Below, in pieces: positions 26,656 through 35,200 of a stretch of 64,000 nt of DNA. Every line of letters starts with the position of its first letter. Positions within the stretch are counted from its first letter, which is position 1. Both the position numbers and the translations under genes were made by a program. Under the pieces are notes generated by a model. The model ran no database searches. It saw only the letters and a program-made list of their open reading frames with translations, and was not told the DNA's origin. The DNA comes from CAZYTX01 sp964650485. Its GTDB lineage: Bacteria > RBG-13-61-14 > DATKZS01. Location: positions 1 to 64,000 of the forward strand of contig CAZYTX010000016.1 in NCBI GenBank assembly GCA_964650485.1, written 5' to 3'.

Positions 26656-28020
26656 ATGCTTGCTGACCTGGCGAACCTGCTGTTAGGGTACAAGAAGCCA
26701 AGGCTCGAGATCAATATCGAGCCTCTGCCCATCTCCGACTTTCCAATGCCGGAGGCTCTAAGCTTTTCTTTGAGAGCGCCTGCCGGCCCTGACATGAGGC
26801 CGCTCGTGGACCAGGGGGAAGAGGTCAGCACCGGCCAGTTCCTGGCGCACGACGGCGCCGGAGAGACCCTGCCCTCGCCTGTCAAGGGCAAGGTCCTGGG
26901 CGTGATTGTGGCCCCCGACCTCCGAGGCGCAAAGACCGGGCGTGCTATCATGATCGAGCCTTCCGGGGACTCATCTGCCAAGGCCTTCGACGGCCTGGAC
27001 CCCGAAAAAGAGCAGCTTGAAAAGATATGGGAGCGCATCAGGCGGGCCGGTGTTCTCACGAACTCCCTTGTCCCCAGGCCACTGTCACGTCTCATCGGGC
27101 CGGAGGCAGGCGTTTCCATCCAGACCTTGATCATGCTGGCCGCGGACCGCGAGCCCGAGGTCCGCTCATCCATGCAGCTCTTCAGGGAGCGCTCAGGGGA
27201 TGCGATCCATGCCGCGGCCATGCTCTCAAGGATCACAGGCCCGGACAAGACCCTGCTCGCGGTCCCGAAACCCCTATCCAGCGAGGCATCGAATAAAACC
27301 GGAGGCACAGGTGTGGAGGTCTTGCCGGTCCCTCCCGCATACCCGGACTCCCTGGAGCAGATGGTGGCCATGCGCTCAGGAGGCGCGGCCCGGGTGGTGG
27401 CTTTGGAGACCGCGCTCGCGGCCTTCTACGCTGTGCGGGACGGCAAGGTCCAGGACAGGAAAGTGGTGACCTATATAAGCGGGGCCGGCCGGGCCAGGCG
27501 TAACCTGAACGTACCCCTGGGCACAAGGCTGAAGGACGTGTTCCAATACTTGAACCTATATCCCGGGGACCGCGACAAGGTGGTGGCCGGAGGGCCAATG
27601 AGGGGCTATGCCCAGTACTCGCTCGAGACCGCGGTGGACCAGGGGGTGGACGCCATCATGCTGGCGCCGCACGAGTCACAGGTGGCATGGAGCCACGAGC
27701 CCTGCGTGAACTGCGGGGCCTGCGTGGACGTGTGCCCGGTGAACCTGCAGCCGCACCTGCTCGGAAGGTACGCGGAGTACGGAATGTTCGACCGGGCCGA
27801 GGACATGGGGGTGGAAAGCTGCATCGAGTGCGGGCTGTGCGCATGGGCCTGCACCGGCAGGAGGCCGCTCATGCAGTGGCTCAGGCTTGCAAAGCGCGAG
27901 GTGCAAAAGAACAGGGCGGCCAGGCAGACCGAGTCTGAAAGGGAAGAACAGGAAGAACAGGAGCCTGGAACCGAAGGGTCCGAGGCATCCACAGGGCAAC
28001 AGGTATCAGGGAGCGGTTGA
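26656..28020 (+). CDS. rnfC: Rnf complex subunit C
   Basis: 454-residue peripheral subunit that oxidises or reduces NAD(H) at FMN. The N-terminal RnfC barrel (ALSFSLRAPAGPDMRPLVDQGEEVSTGQ) is followed by a NuoF-like nucleotide domain (SGAGRARRNLNVPLGT, then VAGGPMRGYAQYS). Two [4Fe-4S] sets follow near residues 352 and 393 (CVNCGACVDVCP and CIECGLCAWAC). The acidic/Gln-rich C-terminal tail is short. First gene of rnfCDGEAB; the stop overlaps rnfD (TGATG). Confidence 0.94.
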   Translation: MLADLANLLLGYKKPRLEINIEPLPISDFPMPEALSFSLRAPAGPDMRPLVDQGEEVSTGQFLAHDGAGETLPSPVKGKVLGVIVAPDLRGAKTGRAIMIEPSGDSSAKAFDGLDPEKEQLEKIWERIRRAGVLTNSLVPRPLSRLIGPEAGVSIQTLIMLAADREPEVRSSMQLFRERSGDAIHAAAMLSRITGPDKTLLAVPKPLSSEASNKTGGTGVEVLPVPPAYPDSLEQMVAMRSGGAARVVALETALAAFYAVRDGKVQDRKVVTYISGAGRARRNLNVPLGTRLKDVFQYLNLYPGDRDKVVAGGPMRGYAQYSLETAVDQGVDAIMLAPHESQVAWSHEPCVNCGACVDVCPVNLQPHLLGRYAEYGMFDRAEDMGVESCIECGLCAWACTGRRPLMQWLRLAKREVQKNRAARQTESEREEQEEQEPGTEGSEASTGQQVSGSG

Positions 28021-29003
28021 TGTCCCGGGAGCCGTTGTTAACAGTAGGCCCGCCGCCGCACTGGCGGAGCCGATCCAGCATTACAAAGACCAACTTTGCC
28101 TTTGTGCTGCTGCTCGGGCCTGCGGCGATTGCAGGGGCCATAGCCTACGGGTTCGGGCCTGATGCCGCGGCCCGCTACGGCCCGGGATCGGCCATGCTCT
28201 CCCTTACTGCAAGGCTCATGCAGGAGCTGGGGGTCCCGCCCCCGGTGCTCTCCTTTTTCGGGGCGCTCGGGGTACTGGCCCTGGGGGTGGGCACGGGCAT
28301 GCTGTTCGAGTACGCCGTACAGATTCTTTTCCGGCAGCCGTATCACGTAACCAACGGTCACGGGGCCCTCATGGGCCTTGTCATGGCCGTGCTCATGCCC
28401 CCCACCGTGCCATGGTGGGTGCTGGTCATCGGGGTGGCAATCACCATAGTGGTGGGAAAGCAGATTTTCGGGGGCATCGGCGGATACCCCATGCACCCCG
28501 CAATTGTGGGCTGGCTCATTATCCTCCTTTCATGGCAGCACCACATCTACCCGGTGGGAATGGAGAGCATAGCGGCACAGCACTGGGTGGCCATATTCTT
28601 CACCTTCCTGGGGGGCGTGGCACTCATCGCCCTGGGGCATGCGAGGTGGCAGATACCAGTGGGAGTGATCGCGGGCGTGGCCGCTTCAGCAGCAATATTC
28701 CATCTGGCTGTCCCGGACCTGGCCCAAGACATGACGTGGTGGCAGGGTGCCTGGCAGGAGATCATAACCGGACACGTAATACTGGCCGCCTTCTTCATCG
28801 CCACAGACTCCACTTCTTCGCCCGCAAACAAGGCGGCCGTCTGGATTTACGCGGTGGCCGCGGGAGCATTGATCATGCTCATAAGGGTGTACGGCGTATG
28901 GCCGGACGCGGTGCCATTCGCCATTTTGCTGGTGAACATCTTAAACCCGTTGCTGGACAGGGTCCGGCCCCGGGTGCGGGAGGTCTCGGTGCAGAATGCG
29001 TAA
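28020..29003 (+). CDS. rnfD: Rnf complex subunit D
   Basis: 327-residue membrane subunit, NqrB-like. About eight helices. Family signatures are YHVTNGHGALMGLVMAVLMPPTVPWW near residue 110 and GGIGGYPMHPAIVGW. The flavin-attachment-type segment ATDSTSSPAN is near residue 260. The ATG at 28020 is taken; a TTG three bases earlier is also in frame. The 3' end overlaps rnfG by eight bases. Confidence 0.93.
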   Translation: MSREPLLTVGPPPHWRSRSSITKTNFAFVLLLGPAAIAGAIAYGFGPDAAARYGPGSAMLSLTARLMQELGVPPPVLSFFGALGVLALGVGTGMLFEYAVQILFRQPYHVTNGHGALMGLVMAVLMPPTVPWWVLVIGVAITIVVGKQIFGGIGGYPMHPAIVGWLIILLSWQHHIYPVGMESIAAQHWVAIFFTFLGGVALIALGHARWQIPVGVIAGVAASAAIFHLAVPDLAQDMTWWQGAWQEIITGHVILAAFFIATDSTSSPANKAAVWIYAVAAGALIMLIRVYGVWPDAVPFAILLVNILNPLLDRVRPRVREVSVQNA

Positions 29004-29616
29004 GTTCGCCCAGATGATTGTGGTGCTCACCTGCATAGCGCTCGGGAGCGGGCTGGTTCTGGGCGGGCTCAACACCCTTACCGAGGAGAGAGTGGAGAAC
29101 AACATCCTGCGCTTCAAGAAGATACCCGCGGTCACCAGCATCTATCAGGGCATCACGGAAGAGGAGCTGGGACCCGAAGAGATGGCCGCCCTGGAAGAGC
29201 AACTGCTCCAGCAAAGGAAACAGGTGCAGCTTGACGACGGGACTCCGGTGACTCTGTTCCCCCTGGAAAAAAATGACAAGCTCTACGCGGTGGCCCTGGA
29301 AAAAAGCGGCCAGGGGTTTGAGGGAGAAGTCGGGGTCATGGTCGGCTTTAAGTTAGACACCGGCGACCTGGTGGGCATCGGGATCACCACGCACTCGGAG
29401 ACCCCGGGCGTGGGCAGCAGGATAACCGAGGAGGCATTCAGGCTCCAGTTCAGGGGAATGAGCAAAGACGCTGTCATGAAGGTAAAGAAAGACGGGGGTG
29501 ACATTGACGCGGTCACCGGGGCCACCTTCTCCAGCAGGGGGGTGGCAGAGGCCTTACGAGCCGCGGTCAAGCTTTACGAGCAGAACCACAAAGAAATCGA
29601 ACGGGCGATGAAATGA
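28996..29616 (+). CDS. rnfG: Rnf complex subunit G (FMN-binding)
   Basis: 206 residues. One N-terminal membrane anchor (about 7-25) and a periplasmic FMN-binding domain. The covalent flavin motif is DAVTGATFSSRG near residue 175, with the Thr of TGAT as attachment site. GIGITTHSETPGVGSRI is the second conserved segment. It overlaps rnfE by four bases. Confidence 0.93.
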   Translation: MRKFAQMIVVLTCIALGSGLVLGGLNTLTEERVENNILRFKKIPAVTSIYQGITEEELGPEEMAALEEQLLQQRKQVQLDDGTPVTLFPLEKNDKLYAVALEKSGQGFEGEVGVMVGFKLDTGDLVGIGITTHSETPGVGSRITEEAFRLQFRGMSKDAVMKVKKDGGDIDAVTGATFSSRGVAEALRAAVKLYEQNHKEIERAMK

Positions 29617-30218
29617 GCGCGGTTAGAACAGAGTTTGTAAAGGGGCTTTGGAAGGAGATTCCTCCCTTCAGGTTCGTGCTGGGCCTGTGTCCCACCCTGG
29701 CGGTCACCACCACCGCGGAGAACGGCTTCGGCATGGGCCTTGCCACCACCTTTGTGCTCCTTTGCTCGAACGGAATCATCTCGTCCTTGAGGAAGATCAT
29801 ACCCGACGAGGTCAGGGTGGCCTCGTACATAGTGGTCATCGCAACCTTTGTGGTGTGCGTGGAGATGGTGACCAAGGCATACTTCTTCCCTTTGAACGAG
29901 GCACTGGGCATATTCATACCGCTCATCGTGGTCAACTGCATAATACTGGGCCGGGCCGAGGCCTTCGCCAAGAAGAACAACGTGGTCACCTCGCTCGCGG
30001 ACGGACTGGGCATGGGACTCGGGTTCACCTTGTCCTTGACCGTGCTGGGAGCGGTGAGGGAGTTATTCGGCAAGGGCGAGATATTCGGGCTGGCTTTCTT
30101 CGACAAGCTGGGAATTCCTTTCGAGCCCTTTGACTTCTTGCAGCAGGCCCCTGGGGCCTTCGTGGCTTTGGGGCTCATGCTGGGGATCATGAACCTTCTC
30201 GGAAGGCTTACAAGGTAA
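29613..30218 (+). CDS. rnfE: Rnf complex subunit E
   Basis: 201-residue, six-helix membrane subunit homologous to NqrD. Conserved half-repeat motifs LGLCPTLAVTTTAENGFGMGLAT and IPLIVVNCIILGRAEAFAKKN carry the two cysteines that, with RnfA, are thought to bind a buried [2Fe-2S] cluster. It starts in an ATGA overlap with rnfG. Confidence 0.93.
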   Translation: MSAVRTEFVKGLWKEIPPFRFVLGLCPTLAVTTTAENGFGMGLATTFVLLCSNGIISSLRKIIPDEVRVASYIVVIATFVVCVEMVTKAYFFPLNEALGIFIPLIVVNCIILGRAEAFAKKNNVVTSLADGLGMGLGFTLSLTVLGAVRELFGKGEIFGLAFFDKLGIPFEPFDFLQQAPGAFVALGLMLGIMNLLGRLTR

Positions 30219-30230
30219 GGGGGCGCGCGC

Positions 30231-30803
30231 ATGGACACCTTTGCACTGGTAGTAGGGGCCATATTCATAAACAACATCCTGCTCCACCGCTACCTTGGCA
30301 ACTGTCCCTTCCTGGGAGTGTCCAGGAAGATGGACACCGCCATCGGCATGTCTTTCGCCGTGGTCTTCGTGATGACGCTCGCAGGGCTCATCACCTGGGT
30401 GGTAATGAGGTACGTGCTCGAACCCTGGGACATAGACTACATCCGCACCCTGGCATTCATACTGGTGATCGCCACACTGGTGCAGTTCGTGGAGCTGTTC
30501 CTCCGAAAGAGCATACCTGCGCTCTACAAGTCGCTTGGCATATTCCTCCCGCTCATCACCACCAACTGCGCGGTGCTGGGCGTGGCCATCATAAACGTAA
30601 ACGAGGAGTACAACCTCATACAGACCCTGATCTTTTCCGTGGCCTCCGCGGCCGGCTTCGGCCTGGCACTGGTGCTCTTCGCCGGCATACGGGAGAGGTT
30701 CGAGATATCGCCGGTGCCAAAACCGCTGCAGGGCACAGGGATCGGGCTGGTGACCGCGGGGCTTATAGCCCTCGCCTTCTTCGCCTTCAAGGGGATGATA
30801 TGA
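30231..30803 (+). CDS. rnfA: Rnf complex subunit A
   Basis: 190-residue, six-helix membrane subunit, paralogous to RnfE. Signatures: NNILLHRYLGNCPFLGVS at the N-terminus and LPLITTNCAVLGVAI near residue 115; each cysteine corresponds to a proposed intramembrane cluster ligand. It overlaps rnfB by four bases. Confidence 0.94.
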   Translation: MDTFALVVGAIFINNILLHRYLGNCPFLGVSRKMDTAIGMSFAVVFVMTLAGLITWVVMRYVLEPWDIDYIRTLAFILVIATLVQFVELFLRKSIPALYKSLGIFLPLITTNCAVLGVAIINVNEEYNLIQTLIFSVASAAGFGLALVLFAGIRERFEISPVPKPLQGTGIGLVTAGLIALAFFAFKGMI

Positions 30804-32962
30804 TGCCTGTATATCTTTATCCTGCACTTGCCATGCTGGGCATCGGGCTCGTAGCCGCGGCCATACTTGCGGTGGCTGCCAAGGCCTTTTACGTGGAGAT
30901 AGACCCCAGGGTGGCGATGGTGGAGGATACCCTGCCCGGGGCCAACTGCGGAGGGTGCGGCTTCACCGGTTGCGCGGCCTGCGCCGAGGCCATCGTCGAG
31001 GGCGCGGCGCCGGTGAACGCCTGCGTGGCCGGCGGGCCCGACGTCGCGGCCAAGGTGGCCGAGGTCATGGGTGGCGACGTGGGCTTCATGGAGCCGCAGA
31101 TAGCCGAGCGCTACTGCGCCGGCGGCGAGCGTAGCGGCAGGAAGTACTACTACGACGGGGCCCTTGATTGCCGGGCCATGGCCGAGCTTTACGGGGGCGA
31201 CATAGTGTGCTCGCACGGGTGCCTGGGGCTTGGCACCTGCGTTGACGCCTGCCCGTTCGACGCCCTGGAGATGGGGCCGGAAGGCGTGCCGGTGGTGGAC
31301 CCGGAAAAGTGCGTGGGGTGCGGGACCTGCGAGCGGGTGTGCCCCCAGGGCGTGATCGAGCTGTTCAGCCTCTCCGACAGGCTGCTGCACTTTGTAAACC
31401 GGGACCAGTGCATGGCCCCCTGCACACAGCTCTGTCCCGCGCAGATAAACATTCCCGCTTACGTGGAGCTGGCCTCCGAGGGCAGGTACGAGGAAGCGGT
31501 GAACGTGATCAAGGAGAGGAACCCGCTGCCGCTCATATGCGGCAGGGTGTGCCCGGCCCCCTGCGAAGAGGGGTGCCGCAGGGCCGCCATCGAGGACGAG
31601 CCCGTGCACCACAACTACATAAAGCGGTTCGTGGCCGACTGGGAGATGGCCCTGCCCGAGCGCAAGAAGCCCTCCATGCTCCCGGACTCGGGAAAGAAGG
31701 TGGCGGTGGTGGGAGGCGGCCCCTCGGGGCTCACCGCGGCATATTACCTTCGCAGGCTGGGGCACGCGGTAACCATATTCGAGGGCATGCCCGAGCTGGG
31801 CGGAATGCTCAGGTACGGCATACCCGAGTACCGGCTGCCCAAAAAGGTGCTCGACTTCGAGATAAAAGAGATACTCGACCTGGGCGTTACGGCAAAGACC
31901 AATACCAGGCTGGGCACCGACCTTACCGTGGCCGACCTGGAAAAGGAGTACCAGGCCATATACCTGGCCATGGGGGCATGGGACAACCAGTCCCTGCGTG
32001 CAGAGGGCGAGGACCTGGACGGGGTGTGGAAAGGCACCGAGTTCCTCCAGCAGCGCGAGCTCGGAAACACCGTGGACCTCATAGACAAGAGGGTGGTGGT
32101 GGTCGGCGGCGGCAACACCGCCATGGACGCCTGCCGCTCGTCGCTCAGGCTGGGCGCCAAGGAGGTGGTGTTGCTATACCGCCGCACCAGGAAGGAGATG
32201 CCGGCGAACGAGGTGGAGATAGACGCGGGCGAGCACGAGGGCGTGGTCTACCACTTCCTGGCTGCGCCAAAGAGGCTTATCGGTGACGAGGACGGCCGCG
32301 TAAAGCAGATGGAGTTCATCAAGATGGAGCTGGGCGAGCCCGACGCCTCCGGCAGGAGGAGGCCGGTGCCAATCGAGGGCTCGGAGGAGATGCTTGACGT
32401 GGACGTGGTGATAGCCGCCATCGGCCAGAAACCAAAGGCCGACTGGAAGCCGGACGAGCTGGTCGAGCGCGGGCTCAAGCTCACCAGGTGGAACACCATC
32501 GAGGCAGACGAGGCCACGCTCCAGACGGACATACCGCATATATTCACCGGCGGAGATTTATGGAGCGGACCCGCGCTTCTGGTTGACGCGGTGGGCACGG
32601 GAAGGCGTGCTGCCCGGTCCATTCACAAGCACCTGCGCGGGGAGGACCTCTCCTTCCCTGAGGGCGCCTATTTCAAGCCCGCGCGCATGCCGGAGTCTGA
32701 AGAGGTGTTTGTGGAGGGCGTGTCCAAGAAACCCAGGGTGCCGCAGCCGGAGCTGCCGGTGGAGCAGAGGACAAAGACGTTCGATGAGGTTGACCTGCCC
32801 CTTACCGGGGAGCTGATGCAGGCCGAGGCTGCAAGGTGCCTCCGATGCGGCACCATATGCTACCTGCCGGACAAGAAGAGGGAGGAGCACTTAAAGGTCA
32901 AGAGCGGCAGGGACAAGGGGTACATGGAGGTTTTGGAAGGGCTGCTCAGGAACTCGCCCTGA
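30800..32962 (+). CDS. rnfB: RnfB fused to a GltD/NfnB-like NAD(P)H flavoprotein
   Basis: 720 residues; ordinary RnfB is about 190-330. Residues 1-25 are a membrane anchor. The PF04060-type cluster CGGCGFTGCAAC starts near 49, and ferredoxin cluster sets follow near 137 and 170 (GTCVDACP, CVGCGTCERVCP). From about 203 the sequence is that of glutamate synthase small subunit and NfnB: cysteines CMAPCTQLCP, ICGRVCPAPCEEGC, an FAD Rossmann loop VVGGGPSGLTAAYYL near 300, an NAD(P) loop VVGGGNTAMDACRS near 432, and GGDLWSGPALLVDAVGTGRRAA near 595. A last CLRCGTIC is near 680. It is one unbroken frame; the fusion is real in this sequence. Confidence 0.93.
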   Translation: MMPVYLYPALAMLGIGLVAAAILAVAAKAFYVEIDPRVAMVEDTLPGANCGGCGFTGCAACAEAIVEGAAPVNACVAGGPDVAAKVAEVMGGDVGFMEPQIAERYCAGGERSGRKYYYDGALDCRAMAELYGGDIVCSHGCLGLGTCVDACPFDALEMGPEGVPVVDPEKCVGCGTCERVCPQGVIELFSLSDRLLHFVNRDQCMAPCTQLCPAQINIPAYVELASEGRYEEAVNVIKERNPLPLICGRVCPAPCEEGCRRAAIEDEPVHHNYIKRFVADWEMALPERKKPSMLPDSGKKVAVVGGGPSGLTAAYYLRRLGHAVTIFEGMPELGGMLRYGIPEYRLPKKVLDFEIKEILDLGVTAKTNTRLGTDLTVADLEKEYQAIYLAMGAWDNQSLRAEGEDLDGVWKGTEFLQQRELGNTVDLIDKRVVVVGGGNTAMDACRSSLRLGAKEVVLLYRRTRKEMPANEVEIDAGEHEGVVYHFLAAPKRLIGDEDGRVKQMEFIKMELGEPDASGRRRPVPIEGSEEMLDVDVVIAAIGQKPKADWKPDELVERGLKLTRWNTIEADEATLQTDIPHIFTGGDLWSGPALLVDAVGTGRRAARSIHKHLRGEDLSFPEGAYFKPARMPESEEVFVEGVSKKPRVPQPELPVEQRTKTFDEVDLPLTGELMQAEAARCLRCGTICYLPDKKREEHLKVKSGRDKGYMEVLEGLLRNSP

Positions 32963-32964
32963 CC

Positions 32965-33136
32965 GGGTAGCCCACATAGCTTTTGCTATGTGGGCGCCGA
33001 CAGGCGCAGGTTGAATATAATGGATGGCATAATGAGGAAAATTCAACGGGCCGTGCTCTTCATCCTGCTCGCTTCGCTCGCGCACACAGACAAGCTGTGT
33101 GCGCTACCCGAAGTCATCGAGCAAGGGTAGCAGGAT
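32965..33136. repeat. REP/BIME-like inverted hairpin element
   Basis: GGGTAG (32965-32970) precedes a perfect 10-bp hairpin with TTTT loop (32971-32994) and a small CGCC/GGCG hairpin (32995-33006). An inverted copy ends at 33109: 10-bp perfect stem 33080-33089 / 33095-33104 followed by GCTACCC. TTGAAT (33011) and ATTCAA (33041), and ATCCTGCT (33062) and AGCAGGAT (33129), add further symmetry. A GTAG tetranucleotide beside a hairpin is the hallmark of REP sequences. It lies between convergent genes, so it may also terminate transcription, although no T-tract follows. Confidence 0.65.
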
Positions 33137-33146
33137 GCATTTACGG

Positions 33147-33611
33147 TCACCTGTGGAGGTCCGGGCAGGAAGCCGGGTCAACCCTCCTGGTTATATGGGG
33201 CACCAGGCGCTGGTCATGGGCCAGCCTGCGGTCCAGGATAACCATGGGGACCAGGGTAAGAAAAAGACCGGCAACCGCCCCAAGGAAGGTGGCAAAGTCT
33301 TTTGAGAGAGAGACAAGATCATGAAAAATGGATCCCGTAACAGCGCCTGCGACAAGGCCGATGAGAGGCGCCACCCAGATGACAAACGACACTTTAAGCT
33401 CGGTGCGGCCTGTGAGGTCGAACTCGACAGCGTCGCCCGGCTGTGCGCCGATGGTGTTTATGGCCGTGACCCGCTCGGGCGAGTCTTTGCCCAGCGCCGA
33501 GTCAAAGGAGCACCTGGACCGCTCGGTGCACCCGTCGCACACCCCCCTTCTGGAGGTGGTGATGATCGCGCGGTCTCCTGTTATCTCAAGGACTGTGCCG
33601 TATCTTGGCAT
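33147..33611 (-). CDS. RseC/MucC-like membrane protein
   Basis: 154 residues of the SoxR-reducing-system RseC family. The N-terminal domain has the cysteine motif CDGCTERSRC (C-x2-C-x5-C) near residues 25-34. Two transmembrane helices follow at about 77-98 and 107-126. In E. coli RseC works with the Rnf-like Rsx complex to reduce SoxR; its place next to rnf fits a role in Rnf assembly or electron transfer. It faces rnf from the opposite strand and is divergent from the cytochrome operon. Confidence 0.85.
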   Translation of the reverse strand: MPRYGTVLEITGDRAIITTSRRGVCDGCTERSRCSFDSALGKDSPERVTAINTIGAQPGDAVEFDLTGRTELKVSFVIWVAPLIGLVAGAVTGSIFHDLVSLSKDFATFLGAVAGLFLTLVPMVILDRRLAHDQRLVPHITRRVDPASCPDLHR

Positions 33612-33612
33612 G

Positions 33613-33640
33613 TTGCGTCACCGGCCGTTGAAAATATAAG
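33613..33640 (+). promoter_or_regulatory. Putative promoter of the Hmc-like operon
   Basis: TTGCGT (33613-33618), a 16-base spacer and TATAAG (33635-33640) in the 44-base gap between divergent genes. Moderate match. Confidence 0.38.
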
Positions 33641-33655
33641 CATTCCTGTAAAAGG

Positions 33656-35200
33656 ATGGTAGCAGTGGAGTCTAGGCAAATCAAAGCAGGCGTATTGCTG
33701 GGAGCCATACTGGTGCTGGTGGCCGCGGGGGCGGGCGGGGTGTTCCTCAGGCCCGCGGGCGGCACCGACCACGTGCTCGAAGCCCGCATGGGGGACGTGG
33801 TGTGGAACCACGAGTTCCACGCCCGCATGAGGGACATAGCAAACTGCACCGTGTGCCACCACAAGGAGCACAAGGGAGTGACCAACCCGAGACCCTGCAC
33901 CGACTGCCACAAGCTCATCGAGAACCAGTACGCCATCATAAACGGCCCCCTGTTCGGGATTACGCCGCCCCCGCCCGATGTTGACATCGAGGGTGTGTCC
34001 GAGCCGGCGTACGCCATGCAGGCCTTCCACGGAAAGTGCGTGGGGTGCCACAAGGCCATGAAACAAGGCCCGGTGCTCTGCTTTGACTGCCACTCCCAGA
34101 GCTTTGCCGGGAAGTACGGCAGGGTGGACTGGGACCACAGGCTCCACTCCAGGATCATGACAGAGATGGACTGCGACTACTGCCACCACAAGGACAAGGA
34201 AGCACAGACTCCCGAGGACTTTCGCCCGTGCAGCGAGTGCCACCAGCCGGTCGAGACCATGCCGGTGTCAATGAGCACCGGCACAGAGAACCACGAGACA
34301 CTGGAGCACGGCGAGTGCCATACATGCCACACAACCGACGACCCTGAAAAGGGGGTGCGCCACTGCACCCTGTGCCACCAGGACATGGAGCCCTGGCCGG
34401 AAAAGGGCGGAGAGGAGTCGCCGCCCAGCATTGACCAGGCGATCCACACCCGGTGCCTGGAGTGCCATAACACAAAGTACGCCGGGCTCACCACCAGGAT
34501 GCCGGTCATATGCGACGACTGCCACCAGCCGGACCCGTCGTTTATGCACGGCGGCACCGCGGGCCCGGTCATGTGGAGCCACGAAAGGCACGCCGACTTC
34601 GCCGGCCTCGAATGCAGCCGATGCCACCACATGGACCAGGCGGACGAGCCGCAGCTCGCATGCTACCGCTGCCACGGGGCCGGGGACTACGGGTTTGCGC
34701 CCAGCCTGCGAGAAGCCACACACGTAAGGTGCACCCAGTGCCATACAGAGTCGTCCGGCTTCCACGGGCCGCGCGACCAGGAAGAGTGCGCAACCTGCCA
34801 CGCCCGCGGTGCAGCCGGGCCCGAGCTTTTCCGGGGCGCCAGCCAGGGCGAGACATGCTTTTTCGACCACAGGGAGCACGCCACCAGCTATGGGCTCTCC
34901 TGCCGCGAGTGCCACCACAACACCCTGCGAAAAGACGGGTTTCCATTCACCGTGTGCAAGAGCTCGCTGGCATGCCCGGAGGAGGCTGATCAGTTCCAGT
35001 CGTGCATTAACTGCCACGGCAGGAGGGGACCCGGGCCGCTGGCCCGAAAGCTTCGGCAGGAGCCGCCCGTGTTTTCAGAGGCACTGCAAAAGGCGTGCAA
35101 CAACTGTCATGACGAGCTCGAGATCGGACCGCCGGAGTGCGTGGACCTCACAATCGAGAAAGCCAAAGATAAAGCGGTTATTAAACAGGAGGAGGGATGA
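33656..35200 (+). CDS. 17-haem c-type cytochrome, HmcA-like
   Basis: 514 residues with one N-terminal hydrophobic signal/anchor (about 10-28). I count 17 CxxCH haem sites, from CTVCH near residue 64 to CNNCH near 480, plus a CFFDH string that may be a lost site. Many extra His residues precede the motifs, as in class III cytochromes that bind bis-His haems. HmcA of Desulfovibrio has 16 haems in a similar length, and the two downstream genes match its partners. A GTG at 33665 has a better-spaced ribosome site (AAAGGA) than the ATG at 33656 and may be the true start. Confidence 0.9.
   Translation: MVAVESRQIKAGVLLGAILVLVAAGAGGVFLRPAGGTDHVLEARMGDVVWNHEFHARMRDIANCTVCHHKEHKGVTNPRPCTDCHKLIENQYAIINGPLFGITPPPPDVDIEGVSEPAYAMQAFHGKCVGCHKAMKQGPVLCFDCHSQSFAGKYGRVDWDHRLHSRIMTEMDCDYCHHKDKEAQTPEDFRPCSECHQPVETMPVSMSTGTENHETLEHGECHTCHTTDDPEKGVRHCTLCHQDMEPWPEKGGEESPPSIDQAIHTRCLECHNTKYAGLTTRMPVICDDCHQPDPSFMHGGTAGPVMWSHERHADFAGLECSRCHHMDQADEPQLACYRCHGAGDYGFAPSLREATHVRCTQCHTESSGFHGPRDQEECATCHARGAAGPELFRGASQGETCFFDHREHATSYGLSCRECHHNTLRKDGFPFTVCKSSLACPEEADQFQSCINCHGRRGPGPLARKLRQEPPVFSEALQKACNNCHDELEIGPPECVDLTIEKAKDKAVIKQEEG

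Noticed and set aside
34851..34865. CFFDH as an 18th haem site in the multihaem cytochrome
   Set aside because: It lacks the second Cys of CxxCH, so it was not counted; it may be a decayed site.
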